Shown in pieces: positions 1-12,509 of a DNA stretch of 64,000 nt (its first letter is position 1; each line of letters opens with the position of its first letter). A model generated the notes under the pieces. The model saw only the letters and a list, made by a program, of their open reading frames with translations, was not told the origin of the DNA and ran no database searches. Position numbers and translations under genes: made by a program. This DNA is from Tragulus kanchil (Eukaryota; Chordata; Mammalia; Artiodactyla; Tragulidae): NCBI GenBank assembly GCA_022376925.1, contig JAIOJX010000025.1, forward strand, positions 99,909,608-99,973,607, given 5' to 3'.

Positions 1-43
1 CTGCAAGGCGGTGTCCTTACACACTGGACCACCACGGAAGCCC
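1..43 (-). mobile_element. CHR-type tRNA-Glu SINE, 5' end only, cut by window edge
   Basis: The first bases are the reverse complement of the head of the SINE family seen intact at 44308-44636. They contain the complement of 'gtccagtgg' and end at the inverted element start near 43. Only about 43 bp lie inside the window; the rest is to the left. As in the other copies, the segment derives from a tRNA-Glu head. No function is implied. Confidence 0.75.
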
Positions 44-620
44 GAATAATAATTTTGATTATAATTAGGGGAAGCAAGAGAGAGGGAATAAAATGCAGTC
101 ATGTTAAAAAAACAACTGGAAATAATAGGCATCTTTGCCTTTTTGTGAAATAATACACTCACTCAGCATCATGATTTTTCCTCATTAACTTTAGAAGTGC
201 TGCTTCTATCATATTCACTTCTCTGTTGCCTTGCAGGAGATCTGTGTGCACTCTGTGTGACTGACTCAAGATTTCATGCAACCCTCATTTCTAAAATGTC
301 TTTTGATCATTGAGTCATAAGGTTAACCATCTTCAGGTTGTCATTGTTCTGAAAGAGTCTGGGATTCCTAAACAAGCTATTATTTCCCTCAGTACTTTTC
401 CATCTTCTTGTTCATGGTATTACTTGCAGCCAGCTTTGGAAAAATAGCACCAATCAACATAACAGCTTTGCATACTTACACTGCACCTGTTTCTGCACTA
501 TAAATAATTATTTATAATTTAGATTTATAGAAAATATTCATGGTAACCAGATCTCTGGGCACATATGTGCCTACTGAGTGCTTCTATTTCTCAGTTCTCA
601 GCTACAAAAACACATTTATA
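44..620. other. AT-rich single-copy sequence, no feature recognised
   Basis: No open frame of note, no recognisable young repeat and no RNA gene is visible here. The stretch ends where the first duplicated segment begins. Confidence 0.6.
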
Positions 621-2794
621 ATAACAAGCTCTTTTTTCACTTTGCCTTTAAATTAACAAATATGAAGGCTCTTTTATATTGGCTGTATAGATCACACAAG
701 ACTCTTTTACTGGATGTATAGATGACGCTCCCAACATTGGTCTTAATGAAGCATAACCAAGCCCATTAAAATCGTATTTCCAAAGTGCCTTTTTAAAAAA
801 GTTCCTTAGTTTCTCACTATCCCCAGATTCAACAGATGTCTTTTTGGATGTACTTAATGTTTTTATTTGTTCATTTTAGAATCTAATTTCATCACTTTAT
901 TTCTGTGGTATAATTGAGACAAGTTGGATGAATTATCTATCCTAACTAGTTCATCATGAAAGAAGCCCAAACTTGTCTCAAAATATTTTTGATGTTTGGA
1001 GTCTTTTGGAAGGAAAGAAAGAAGAATCAAACAAAAGCATGATGATTTTCTAGGCTAATTTGAAAGTGAAGCAATTGTGGCGTAACTGAACAAGGGTCTC
1101 ACATATTGATCCTACACAAAGCTCCAATATTTCAACAGAACATGAGCTTACCAAGGGCAGAGATCGAACCTTGTGGCCCTTGATGTGCTAAGCATGGAGC
1201 TTTATGCTTGGCTGAGAATAGGTACTCAATAAATGTTTGTTGAATATAATCTAAGCATTTTTAGAAAGAAAAAAATAATGGTCTGAAGCTCAAGGTAAAG
1301 AATCTAATCCCTAGATTCTCCAAACACACAGGTGTTTTGCATGTTTGGCATGCCATATCATAGAACAAGGACCTATAAAACCAGATTAAGGTTTTAAAGT
1401 AGGGATCTGGTTATCTCACAGGAAGTAAGACTAAATCATGTCTACCTTCCATATTGGAAATGAAGCAGTCTTTGAAAATACAGTTGTCCTGTATCCTTCA
1501 ACATCTTACCGGGTAATGGGAAAGTGACCAGTTTGATATGGTGTGATGTTAACAGGTAGTGACACCTTAATGTGCCAGTTCTTCTATGTAACACATTTAA
1601 CTTAGACTTTTTGAATCTGAAGGTGTGACTCATTCTACTCCTCGGAATTACAGCAGTTTGGGGGCAGAATATCATGGTCCAGGGCAATGTCTTGACCTCT
1701 CATTTTTCCTCAGATAACAAGCTCTTGCCTTTAAATTAACAAATATGAAGGCTCTTTTATATTGGCTGTATAGATCACACAAGACTCTTTTACTGGATGT
1801 ATAGATGACGCTCCCAACATTGGTCTTAATGAAGCATAACCAAGCCCATTAAAATCGTATTTCCAAAGTGCCTTTTTAAAAAAGTTCCTTAGTTTCTCAC
1901 TATCCCCAGATTCAACAGATGTTTTTTTGGATGTACTTAATGTTTTTATTTGTTCATTTTAGAATCTAATTTCATCACTTTATTTCTGTGGTATAATTGA
2001 GACAAGTTGGATGAATTATCTATCCTAACTAGTTCATCATGAAAGAAGCCCAAACTTGTCTCAAAATATTTTTGATGTTTGGAGTCTTTTGGAAGGAAAG
2101 AAAGAAGAATCAAACAAAAGCATGATGATTTTCTAGGCTAATTTGAAAGTGAAGCAATTGTGGCGTAACTGAACAAGGGTCTCACATATTGATCCTACAC
2201 AAAGCTCCAATATTTCAACAGAACATGAGCTTACCAAGGGCAGAGATCGAACCTTGTGGCCCTTGATGTGCTAAGCATGGAGCTTTATGCTTGGCTGAGA
2301 ATAGGTACTCAATAAATGTTTGTTGAATATAATCTAAGCATTTTTAGAAAGAAAAAAATAATGGTCTGAAGCTCAAGGTAAAGAATCTAATCCTAGATTC
2401 TCCAAACACACAGGTGTTTTGCATGTTTGGCATGCCATATCATAGAACAAGGACCTATAAAACCAGATTAAGGTTTTAAAGTAGGGATCTGGTTATCTCA
2501 CAGGAAGTAAGACTAAATCATGTCTACCTTCCATATTGGAAATGAAGCAGTCTTTGAAAATACAGTTGTCCTGTATCCTTCAACATCTTACCGGGTAATG
2601 GGAAAGTGACCAGTTTGATATGGTGTGATGTTAACAGGTAGTGACACCTTAATGTGCCAGTTCTTCTATGTAACACATTTAACTTAGACTTTTTGAATCT
2701 GAAGGTGTGACTCATTCTACTCCTCGGAATTACAGCAGTTTGGGGGCAGAATATCATGGTCCAGGGCAATGTCTTGACCTCTCATTTTTCCTCA
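621..2794. repeat. Direct duplication pair 1 (about 1.08 kb, two copies)
   Basis: Copy A is 621-1712 and copy B is 1714-2794, abutting with one base between them. The offset is 1083 bp, falling to 1082 after a one-base deletion in a C run (near 1311 in A). One substitution is visible (C at 840, T at 1923). The first 20 bp differ by a missing T-rich piece in copy B, so divergence concentrates at the junction. Both copies carry the same short spurious reading frame and an L2/MIR-like tail near 1200-1246 and 2282-2328. The pair is probably an unmerged assembly overlap. Confidence 0.95.
1195..1248 (+). repeat. L2/MIR-like 3' tail fragment (copied at 2277-2330)
   Basis: The text 'actcaataaatgtttgttga' matches the conserved 3' tail of L2 and MIR elements as I remember it. 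The fragment is short, and assignment to L2 rather than MIR is not possible by eye. The second copy is part of duplication pair 1. Confidence 0.45.
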
Positions 2795-2864
2795 AAGTTT
2801 ATCTTGTTTAATCTCTTAAATTCTGCTCACACTTTTTGCTGCTTCCACACTTTTTAGTGATTGG

Positions 2865-3000
2865 GTCTCCTGTCTTTTATCTCTCTCTTCTGGACTGTTG
2901 AATTGGCCTTCCTTTTGCTCTTCCTGTCCCAGTCATCTGCATTAACCCAGCATCCACATTCTAGGCAGGGTGATCCTTTAAAATACAAATATACTTCTAC
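2865..3000 (+). repeat. Possible L2 fragment
   Basis: The order of phrases ('ggactgttgaattggcc', then 'gggtgatcctttaaaa') resembles the L2 3' segment that in better copies contains 'cagagtgatctttttaaaa'. It is strongly diverged and could be chance. Confidence 0.3.
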
Positions 3001-3099
3001 TCCTGAATCATAGGAAAACAATGATTCCAACAGTCAATGAATCCTCAAAGAATATTCCTCATGTTCCTCAAAGAATAGTGTTCGAAACCTTATGCCCTT

Positions 3100-3418
3100 C
3101 ATTACGGAAAACAATTTGGTGGTTCCTCAAAAAAGTTAAACAGCATTAACATATGATCCAGCAAGTCTGCTTTTAGGTATGTACCCCAAAGAATTCATAG
3201 ATATAGAAAGTAGAATAGTAGTTACCAGTGACTATGGGGAGGGGCCATTGTGAGTCACTGATTAATGGGTTCAGAGTTTCAGTTTGATATAATAAATATG
3301 TTCTGGAGGTGGATAGTGGTGATGGTTACATAGCATACATTTATCGCCATTGAATTTTACAATTAAAATGGTGAAAATGTTGTTTCATGTTATATATTTT
3401 ATCAGAATAAAAATACTT
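3100..3418 (+). mobile_element. Old L1 LINE 3' end, plus strand
   Basis: The segment runs through landmarks of the mammalian L1 3' terminal region: 'ggttcctcaaaaaagtta', 'atatgatccagcaa', 'agttaccagtgactatgggg', 'gggttcagagtttcag', 'atgttctggaggtggatagt', and a terminal A-rich 'cagaataaaaatac'. It is a diverged, 5'-truncated L1 (L1M-like age) with no open frame. It ends about 50 bp before duplication pair 2 starts. Confidence 0.75.
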
Positions 3419-3419
3419 A

Positions 3420-3755
3420 CATGCCAGTTACTGCTTACCCTTGGTCTCCAGCAGCTCTGTTGTCACTGATACAACCTTCCTTCATACCACACACACTGTC
3501 TATATTAGCTTGACACTTGATCAGCTCCCCAGAACTCCTTTCCTGCTCACTCACAAGCTGGATGTAGGGCTCAGCTTTCTCAGCTTCTGTGTAACACTCT
3601 ACACATTCTTTACCCCTAGTATATTGCACTCTAATGGTCTGGTCTTAACTGCTTCTTAAGACAGGGAGCTTCTTATTGGAAATAACTGAGTCTTTTACAT
3701 CCTGAGTGTTTTGAGTACAACACGTGACATAAAGTCGATTGTCAATAAATACTAT
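3420..3755 (+). repeat. Possible L2 3' end (second copy partly at 4581-4865)
   Basis: The stretch contains 'gacagggagcttcttattgg' followed by a 'caataaatac' tail, in the order expected of the L2 3' region (subtraction of a 'gtaagctccttgagggcagg' type phrase). It is strongly diverged. Short open frames on both strands here (64-72 codons) show no known protein signature and are treated as chance. Confidence 0.35.
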
Positions 3756-5674
3756 GGGAACAAACTTGGGAGAAAGTAGCCAATTTTTAAAACATAAAAT
3801 GTGAAGATTAAAAGAAAATTTAAATCTTATTTTGTCTAAAATCCTTACGAAAGTAATTAAATAACATAGTGGCTAAAACGTTGCTTTCCAGAGGTCTTTC
3901 ACTTGAAACTCAAAAGCAGATTTTTTTTTCTTTTTATCTTTGATTTTCTCATTTAATGACTCATATCTGAATCACACATTTATCATGTCAATGTTTTCCA
4001 AGCTACAATGAGTTGTACAACTTCATACTGTTTGCTCTTCCCATGAGCTAGTTGTCCTAATGTCTAATTAAATTCATGTTTACCTTAAGCAATATTGTCA
4101 ATTAAATAACAGTTTTATGTGTTGTTTCTTTCTATGTTTAAAACTAATTATCTGTTAATACAGATAATTAGCTATAAAATAAGTGCTTTATTTAAGTACT
4201 AAATAAAATAATTTAGATGCCACCTAAAGTTGTCTTGTTACATTTTACATGCAACTAGCATATAAACATTCAATCTGTACAAGCATCTTAAAAATAAATG
4301 TAAATGCATTTTTCATATTATGCAACCCCCAGGCAAGTTCAACCACTTCATTTGATACTATTTTTAAAAATTTGTTAGTGCAGAATGACAGTCATATATA
4401 TTCTGAAGGGGAAGTTCAGGGGTTAATATTTAAAGGACTTTCAAGATAATTTGGACTATTTTGGTTATTCACCTAGCCTAAAATGAAAATCCACAGAAAT
4501 TTAAACCTGGAGTTAGATCATTTGAGCAAGAAAACCTGATTCTTTATTTTTAATTTGATGCAGGGGTTAATTTAAAATTTATACAACCTTCCTTCATACC
4601 ACACACACTGTCTATATTAGCTTGACACTTGATCAGCTCCCCAGAACTCCTTTCCTGCTCACTCACAAGCTGGATGTAGGGCTCAGCTTTCTCAGCTTCT
4701 GTGTAACACTCTACACATTCTTTACCCCTAGTATATTGCACTCTAATGGTCTGGTCTTAACTGCTTCTTAAGACAGGGAGCTTCTTATTGGAAATAACTG
4801 AGTCTTTTACATCCTGAGTGTTTTGAGTACAACACGTGACATAAAGTCGATTGTCAATAAATACTATGGGAACAAACTTGGGAGAAAGTAGCCAATTTTT
4901 AAAACATAAAATGTGAAGATTAAAAGAAAATTTAAATCTTATTTTGTCTAAAATCCTTACGAAAGTAATTAAATAACATAGTGGCTAAAACGTTGCTTTC
5001 CAGAGGTCTTTCACTTGAAACTCAAAAGCAGATTTTTTTTTCTTTTTATCTTTGATTTTCTCATTTAATGACTCATATCTGAATCACACATTTATCATGT
5101 CAATGTTTTCCAAGCTACAATGAGTTGTACAACTTCATACTGTTTGCTCTTCCCATGAGCTAGTTGTCCTAATGTCTAATTAAATTCATGTTTACCTTAA
5201 GCAATATTGTCAATTAAATAACAGTTTTATGTGTTGTTTCTTTCTATGTTTAAAACTAATTATCTGTTAATACAGATAATTAGCTATAAAATAAGTGCTT
5301 TATTTAAGTACTAAATAAAATAATTTAGATGCCACCTAAAGTTGTCTTGTTACATTTTACATGCAACTAGCATATAAACATTCAATCTGTACAAGCATCT
5401 TAAAAATAAATGTAAATGCATTTTTCATATTATGCAACCCCTAGGCAAGTTCAACCACTTCATTTGATACTATTTTTAAAAATTTGTTAGTGCAGAATGA
5501 CAGTCATATATATTCTGAAGGGGAAGTTCAGGGGTTAATATTTAAAGGACTTTCAAGATAATTTGGACTATTTTGGTTATTCACCTAGCCTAAAATGAAA
5601 ATCCACAGAAATTTAAACCTGGAGTTAGATCATTTGAGCAAGAAAACCTGATTCTTTATTTTTAATTTGATGCA
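3469..5674. repeat. Direct duplication pair 2 (about 1.09 kb, two copies)
   Basis: Copy A is 3469-4562 and copy B is 4581-5674, with a constant offset of 1112 bp. One substitution is visible (C at 4330, T at 5442). The 18-bp junction at 4563-4580 matches neither flank but resembles a degraded version of 'caggggttaatatttaaagg' found inside the copy (near 4420). No terminal motif or target duplication marks the ends. Confidence 0.95.
4144..4171. repeat. Short perfect inverted repeat (11-bp arms)
   Basis: The left arm 'ctaattatctg' at 4144-4154 and right arm 'cagataattag' at 4161-4171 flank a 6-base loop. It recurs at 5256-5283 only because duplication pair 2 copies it. In AT-rich DNA this could arise by chance. 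Confidence 0.6.
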
Positions 5675-5877
5675 TGTGAGAAAGCCCATATACAGTAATA
5701 CAATAAATAAAATTCTAAAGGCATTCCTCTAATTCCTACTAAAACTGTCACGCAAGAGCTCTAGAGTTTTTTTTCTCTCAAAAAACATCGCAAATTATAG
5801 GGTCCAAGTGACTCTAAATTACGGGGTTTAAATGACTAAATGGCCTGACGGTCATCGAATATGTCTTGTGTTTTTCT

Positions 5878-6073
5878 GGGCTTCCCAGGTGGCGCTAGTG
5901 GTAAATAACCCACCTGTCTATGCAGGAGACATAAGAGCAGGGATTTGTTCCCTGGGTTGGAAGATCCCCTGGAGGAGGGCATGGCAACCCACTCCAGTAT
6001 TCTTGCCTGAAAGTCCCATGGACAGAAGAGCGACAGTCCAAAGAGTAAGACCTGACTAAAGTGACTGAGCACA
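5878..6073 (+). mobile_element. Bov-tA SINE, near full length
   Basis: The tRNA-Glu-derived head ('gggcttcccaggtggcg') is followed by the Bov-A body: 'ttggaagatcccctggagga', 'gcatggcaacccactccagt', 'attcttgcctgaaag', 'cccatggacagaagagc', and an end at 'gtgactgagcaca'. This is the ruminant Bov-tA architecture. Overlapping short open frames on both strands are SINE by-products and not genes. Confidence 0.9.
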
Positions 6074-6342
6074 TCCTCTTATTCCATAATTTTCTTATTC
6101 CATATTTACCCCCCAAAAGGTAAATAAGAACGTTAATGCATCAGGAAAGAAAACACCAAAATAATAGTGAAGACATTAACTATCAGCTATTATAAAAATA
6201 TTCAAAGACCTAAAGGAAGTCATGGTTGTAGAAGTAATGAAAGTCATGATGGAAGCTATTCTCATCAAATAGAGAATATCAGTAAGAATATAGAAATTAT
6301 TTAAAACAAATGGAAATGCTTGAATTAAGAAGTACTAACCAT

Positions 6343-6687
6343 GGGCTTCCCCTGGTGGTCCAGTGGGCAAGGATACCACCTTGCAGTGCAAGGGGCGCCA
6401 CTTCGATTCCTGGCCTGGGAAAATCCCACGTGCCGTGGAGCGGCTGGACAAGTGTGTCCAATTACCGAGCCGGAGCTCTGGAGCGCATGCGCCCAGATCC
6501 AGTGCTCTGAGACAACAGAGGCCACGGCGATGGGAGGCCCACGTGGGCCAAAGAACCAAGATGGATGAAAATAGAGAAATGAAAGACCAATAGAAGTGAC
6601 CCGCCTGCTCCCCTCCCTCCTCAGCCCAACCCCCGCCCAAAATAAATAAATAAATAAATAAATAAAAATTAGAAAAAAAAAAAAAAA
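6343..6687 (+). mobile_element. CHR-type tRNA-Glu SINE, near complete, with target-site duplication
   Basis: The element starts 'gggcttcccctggtggtcc' and passes through 'cctgggaaaatcccacgtgc', 'ggagcgcatgcgcccag', 'gatgggaggcccacgtgggc' and an (AAAT)n plus poly-A tail. It is flanked by a 13-bp target-site duplication: 'aagaagtactaac' at 6327-6339 and 'aagaaatactaac' at 6688-6700, with one mismatch. The tRNA-like B-box region 'ttcgattcctgg' is recognisable, but the head is not a functional tRNA. Several overlapping short frames on both strands are products of this SINE. Confidence 0.9.
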
Positions 6688-6701
6688 AAGAAATACTAAC
6701 T

Positions 6702-8353
6702 AGAATAAAACATTAGACAGTGAAAAGATAACACACAGAATGGAAAAACATTTTTGTAGATTACATATCTGAAAGTGGCTTGTGTCTAAAATAGGTTAAG
6801 CATTTCTAAAACTCAAAAGATAAACAATCCAATTTAAAAACGAGGAAAGGATCTGAATAGAGATTTATTCCAAGAAGGTATGCAAATGACCAGAAAGCAC
6901 ATGAAAAGATGCTCCATGTCTTTAAGTCACTGGTTTTTTTTAGTCACAGTTTGACAATTCCTTCATTAAACACAGAGTTGCCTCATTATTCAGCAAGTGA
7001 CTGTAATTTTATATTACGGTTTCTGTTGCCCACTTTTAATTAATTTATTTTACAGATAAAATTTAATTTATTATACTAATAAGATCACATCTACATCTTT
7101 TCAATTTATTTGGTTTAAAATCAAGTAAGTTAATGCTTTTTCCCTGTAACATTATTAGCTGGTGTAATGAGTCTTTAAATGCCAATTGGTATCATTCATC
7201 AACAGAGTCCTCTCTTTAACAGATTCTGTTTCAAGATGATTAATGCTCATGTGACTGACATGAGAGTTGGGCATAATTACGAGTTTTCTTCTGAACCTTG
7301 AGTGAAAAGATTGAATTATATTCAGTAGCATGTTTTGTTAAGTAATTTTATTCTTGGAAAATTGGCAAATCTTGAATAGTATAGTCATGCTCTGACAACT
7401 AAAGTATCTGATTAAATCTACCAGATAGTAGAGTTTATAGTAGGATTTTTAAAGCTTGCATTTCATTTGCATAAATTTCCAAAGAAATCCCTATGTGCTG
7501 ATAAGTTTTCTAAAGTCTTCATTAAATACCAAACAATAAATTGAATATTATCCGTACTATTTGGCTATTCTTAGGCTCAGTAGAAAGTTTTCCTTAATGG
7601 TTCCTTCAGAATTTCAACCTTACTGTTGGCATTTAGTGAATTTCAAGATACTTAATTCAGAGTGAACTTTCTGGTTTTTGCAGTAAGATTCTATTGTTAT
7701 TGACTTTATCTTGATTTAAAAAATTACCTCAAGTCTTAGAAAATACATTTCTGGATCTAGTAAGTGTGCTATTTTCTTAAAGTGATAAATCTTATTCCTT
7801 TTTTTCTTTTTCTCAAAATTTTAAGAAGAAATAGAGAAGTGAAACCCTATTTGTTTAAATATACAGATCTCATTGAACTACCCTAGAAAAGAATGAGAAT
7901 GTGAGACGGTACCAAGTAGAACCTAGAAGAAGATCTACTGGAAGCCCATAAAGAGCTTTGACCTTGAGTTATAATTATAACCAACTTCTTCAGGGAAAAA
8001 AAGCATGAGCATTTAGCATGTTAATACTTATACAGTCACCATCATTTAACCTGCTGTTGTAATTTGTTGTCATATAGGATTTGTCTGATCCCCACACAGG
8101 AGGGGTAGACAAGGGTGAAGAGAGGGGGTAGGTCCATCTCCAGTGCCTACTTACGTCAGAGCTTAAGAAGTAAGGAGAACTGAGTGGCCAGAGGAGCTAG
8201 AAATTTTGCCCTAGGATGAGCCTATTCTCATAGCAGTTAAATGCAAATTTTGTTCTCAAGTCCAAGCATTTATCAAGGGACTTGGAAGAACAGAGACAAA
8301 ACTGTTGCCAGATGCCCAGGAGACATCAGTGTGGAGCGTGGAATGAGAACAAC
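6702..8353. other. AT-rich single-copy sequence, no gene seen
   Basis: This is about 1.65 kb without an open frame of note, a recognisable young transposon or an RNA gene. The composition is strongly AT-rich, with scattered stop codons in all frames. Diverged old repeats may be present but I cannot name any. Confidence 0.55.
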
Positions 8354-10694
8354 TAAGGGAGAGAGTAAACTGAGAAAAGTTGATTTTTTTCTTTCAGAAA
8401 TTTAATAACTATTTTTTGAGTACCTTCATTATGCCATGTCTAGGGCAGGATTTGGTGATATGATTATAAGTAACATTGGCAGAGTCTTTCCATCATGTGG
8501 TATTGATTTTAAGAGAAAGAAAAAAATATTAATCTAAAAGTCCTGAAAATTAAACCAAATTACAATGACAAAGAGTAACAAAGGAAAAAAGTTGCTATAA
8601 GAATATATAAAGAAGAGACCTGACTTCTACATACTGCTTCTCTCAGAATCCCTTGCCTTCTGGTTTTCAATTGGGTTAAACCAAGAGGAGGTGCCTGTTC
8701 TAGGCATCAATCTATTATGGTAACAAGAAGAGATTAACACAGGAATCACTGGCTTGTAGGGAGTAAGAGGCATCAAGATAATTTCAAGTAATGGAGATGG
8801 TATACCAAAGGAGTGCTTCTACTGGAAGAATGATGGTCTGTAGAGTAGACTTTTATCAAGGTGTTTGATCCAGTCACATTTATTGAGTTGGTTTTGACAG
8901 TTGTGCTGCTATTTCAGAAAGGATCCCTCATCATTCTGAGTTCTAACCTTCTTGAATTTGGCATCAAATCATTCCAATGCAAATAAGACTCCATTTCACA
9001 TCTGTTTTAATTGCATGGGAATTTTAAAAGTAAATCAGCTTCTCCTTTGAAGAATAAAGTTGGATAAAACTCTAAACTATTTTAATTTTGTTGGAATGTA
9101 TCAGAGCTTAGTCATTTACATATAGTCACTCCTTTTTGATCTTATCCAACCTCACGGATATAAGTAACCTATACACAGAGAAGACTCACATTTTACACTT
9201 CTAGCTCTAACGCTTTAAGGTTCCAATTTATAACTAGCTGCCTACTGGACATCCTTACTTGAATATTTAATATACATCTCACAATCAACATGTACTAAAC
9301 TGAATTCCTGGCTTCCCTCCTAACCAGCTTCTCCCACAGCTTTCTCATTTCCATTAATGAAATGCTTGAATGCTTTCATTCATTCAAGCCAACAACACTG
9401 GAGTCCTCCTTCGGAAATCTGATATCTCTGCCTTTGGATCAGTTATCTCTACCTTTACCACTTTTCACCTCCACTGTGCCATTCTGATCGAGATACTATC
9501 GTTTTAGCCTTTTTGCAACTGCCATCTGTTAAGGGAGAGTAAACTGAGAAAAGTTGATTTTCTTTCAGAAATTTAATAACTATTTTTTGAGTACCTTCAT
9601 TATGCCATGTCTAGGGCAGGATTTGGTGATATGATTATAAGTAACATTGGCAGAGTCTTTCCATCATGTGGTATTGATTTTAAGAGAAAGAAAAAAATAT
9701 TAATCTAAAAGTCCTGAAAATTAAACCAAATTACAATGACAAAGAGTAACAAAGGAAAAAAGTTGCTATAAGAATATATAAAGAAGAGACCTGACTTCTA
9801 CATACTGCTTCTCTCAGAATCCCTTGCCTTCTGGTTTTCAATTGGGTTAAACCAAGAGGAGGTGCCTGTTCTAGGCATCAATCTATTATGGTAACAAGAA
9901 GAGATTAACACAGGAATCACTGGCTTGTAGGGAGTAAGAGGCATCAAGATAATTTCAAGTAATGGAGATGGTATACCAAAGGAGTGCTTCTACTGGAAGA
10001 ATGATGGTCTGTAGAGTAGACTTTTATCAAGGTGTTTGATCCAGTCACATTTATTGAGTTGGTTTTGACAGTTGTGCTGCTATTTCAGAAAGGATCCCTC
10101 ATCATTCTGAGTTCTAACCTTCTTGAATTTGGCATCAAATCATTCCAATGCAAATAAGACTCCATTTCACATCTGTTTTAATTGCATGGGAATTTTAAAA
10201 GTAAATCAGCTTCTCCTTTGAAGAATAAAGTTGGATAAAACTCTAAACTATTTTAATTTTGTTGGAATGTATCAGAGCTTAGTCATTTACATATAGTCAC
10301 TCCTTTTTGATCTTATCCAACCTCACGGATATAAGTAACCTATACACAGAGAAGACTCACATTTTACACTTCTAGCTCTAACGCTTTAAGGTTCCAATTT
10401 ATAACTAGCTGCCTACTGGACATCCTTACTTGAATATTTAATATACATCTCACAATCAACATGTACTAAACTGAATTCCTGGCTTCCCTCCTAACCAGCT
10501 TCTCCCACAGCTTTCTCATTTCCATTAATGAAATGCTTGAATGCTTTCATTCATTCAAGCCAACAACACTGGAGTCCTCCTTCGGAAATCTGATATCTCT
10601 GCCTTTGGATCAGTTATCTCTACCTTTACCACTTTTCACCTCCACTGTGCCATTCTGATCAGAGATACTATCGTTTCTAGCCTGAGTTTTTGTA
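8354..10694. repeat. Direct duplication pair 3 (about 1.16 kb, two copies)
   Basis: Copy A is about 8354-9517 and copy B about 9530-10694, with an offset near 1174 shifting by a few bases. A T run near the start has 7 bases in A and 4 in B. At the far end A reads 'gttttagccttttt' where B reads 'gtttctagcctgagtttttg', a deletion-rich version of B. The right part of both copies enters an L2 element that is complete only after copy B. Confidence 0.93.
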
Positions 10695-10975
10695 ATAGTT
10701 TTCTAATAAGTCTACTTGCTCTGTCTCTACTCTCTAGATGTTCTGTTTCCAAAATAGCAGAGTAAACCTTTTAGCATGAAGTCAAAGCATGTCACTTATC
10801 CTTTTAAAACTATGCAAGAGCCTCCAACTTCAGTTACTCAACCAAAGTCCTTAAAATTGTCCACAAAGCCTGACATAATCTGGTCACCACGTGTCTCTCT
10901 GACCCTTTACTCCACTGCAGCCATGAGAACCTCCTAGGATGAATATGTTCCTACTCCAGACATACTGTGATACAG
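10570..10975 (+). mobile_element. L2 LINE 3' region
   Basis: Successive phrases follow the L2 order: 'ttcacctccactgtgccatt', 'tatcgtttctagcctgag', 'gtaatagttttctaataag', 'gcatgtcacttatcc', 'tccttaaaattgtccacaa', 'cctgacataatctggtc' and 'actccactgcagcca'. It is diverged and non-coding. A partial first copy lies at about 9410-9515 because of duplication pair 3. Confidence 0.65.
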
Positions 10976-11040
10976 GAGAGGAAATACATGTAATTCCCAG
11001 AGAGGGACTAGTGAGATGGCTGGAAGTGTCTCTCCCATCT

Positions 11041-11064
11041 CTTCTTCCTTCCTTCCTTCCTTCA
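11041..11064 (+). repeat. (TTCC)n microsatellite
   Basis: A short run of TTCC units at 11045-11063 is followed by further C/T-rich sequence. It is responsible for low-complexity (KEG/GRK-rich) minus-strand frames of no coding significance. Confidence 0.8.
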
Positions 11065-11235
11065 TAACTTCTTTGCTTCCTTCCTTGCACAATTCATGTA
11101 GTAAAATATTTAGTACCTTCTTATACATGTGAAGTAACTGGTAGATGCTGGAGACGGGAAAATCAATAAAACACCAGCATTTGCAATTCAGTAGGGAAAA
11201 CTCTTATGTAAATCCACCAATGCAAAACAATGTGA

Positions 11236-11488
11236 GGGGCCTCCCTGGTGGTCCAGTGGGTAAAGAGTCCGCAGGTGGCACCAGTTTGATCCCTGACTTG
11301 GGAAGGTCCCGCATGCAGTAGAGCAGCTGGACCGGTGGTGTGTCCAATTACGAGCCAGTGCTCTGGAGCACATGCACCCGGAGCTGGTGCTCTACAATGA
11401 TGGGAGGCCCAAAAAATAAAAGTGAATGAAAATAAATAAATCAAAGACCAACAAAAGAGGCCCAAATTTTTAAAAAATATAAAAAAAA
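11236..11488 (+). mobile_element. CHR-type tRNA-Glu SINE, internally shortened
   Basis: The element begins 'ggggcctccctggtggtcc' and follows the same order as the copy at 6343-6687 (including 'gtgtccaattacgagcc' and 'gatgggaggccc'). It lacks the 'agaggccact' part and ends in an A-rich tail. The target-site duplication 'aatgtga' is at 11229-11235 and 11489-11495. A 114-codon minus-strand frame across it is SINE-derived. Confidence 0.85.
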
Positions 11489-11499
11489 ATGTGATAAGT

Positions 11500-12220
11500 G
11501 CAGACATAGAATTATAGGATGCAAATAAAAGAATACCATGTCAAAGTTGGAAACAACAATTCTTTACCATATAAAATCATTCCAACCAGTGGAATGTGGA
11601 AGAACCCAGAGAGTCTACATTATATAGTGACCTGCAAGCAACTCTACATGGTAAAGGTATTTCCCTAGTAGCCAGGCTGGTGCTCTCCCATGAGGCATGA
11701 GCTGATCACTGAATTATGTTAATTTGGTCACAACTCTACAACATTATAAATTCCTATCATTATTTTTTTCTCTTCATGAGCTAGGGATGATGATGGTTAT
11801 AGTGAGCACTGTCATCCTGAAATCATGCTGAGACCAGAAGTCTGAGAACAGTTTTAATCAACATCTCTCTAAAATTCTTTGCAAAATAATGATAACTTGA
11901 GAACCAAATTGTAATCAAAGTTTCATGACTTTCTCTAATGAGGCAAAGTGGCCAAAGAAATAGAAAAATGAAAGGCACATATACAGTATATTCCCTTCAC
12001 TTAAAACAAGATTTTTCTAACTCTTAACATTCAAGATCAAAGAATGTTAAATATTTTATCTTTCTAGAAATTTGGTGTCTACTATTCGGGATAAGAATCT
12101 GAATGTTTTGTAATTGTTTTTTCTAAAAATGGACTTCAAACAAGTTTTGAGTGATTCTATGTGTACTTCAAAGAATATCCCTAAATTCTCTTTTCAGCAA
12201 AATTTGTTCTTAAATAATTA
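11500..12220. other. Single-copy AT-rich sequence, nothing recognised
   Basis: This is about 720 bp between two SINEs with no open frame of note and no clear repeat. Confidence 0.5.
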
Positions 12221-12231
12221 GTCATACACTT

Positions 12232-12447
12232 GTGTGTGTGCTAAATAGCTTCTGCCATGCCCAACTGTTTGAGACCCTATGGACTGCAGCCTGCCAGACT
12301 CCTCTGTCCATAGGGATTTTCCAGGAGGAATGGGTTGGTATATCTTCCTCCAGGGGATCTTCCTGACCCAGGGATCAAACCTGAATCTCTTATATCTCCT
12401 GCATTGCCAGATGGATTCTTTACCACTAATGCCACCTGGGAAGCCTT
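12232..12447 (-). mobile_element. Bov-tA SINE, reverse strand, with target-site duplication
   Basis: On the given strand the order is inverted: 'tatggactgcagcctgccag', 'ctgtccatagggattttcc', 'ggggatcttcctgacccagg', 'atctcctgcattgcc' and 'ccacctgggaagcc'. Flanking copies 'gtcatacactt' (12221-12231) and 'gtcatatactt' (12448-12458) form an 11-bp target duplication with one mismatch. The 62-codon frame inside is SINE-derived. Confidence 0.9.
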
Positions 12448-12509
12448 GTCATATACTTACTCCATAGTAATAACTAAGGATGTGATGCATGAAGACAAGC
12501 AAACATAAC

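Noticed and set aside
3441..3659. 72-codon plus-strand and 63-64-codon minus-strand frames as a small conserved gene
   Set aside because: The two minus-strand copies are identical only because of duplication pair 2. The sequence looks like a degraded L2 tail, and there is no start or splice context.
6343..6430. tRNA-like internal promoter (A and B box) at SINE heads, possible tRNA-Glu gene
   Set aside because: The B-box-like 'ttcgattcctgg' is present, but the acceptor stem and the anticodon context are not intact and the segment continues into the SINE body. It is derived from a tRNA and is not a tRNA gene.
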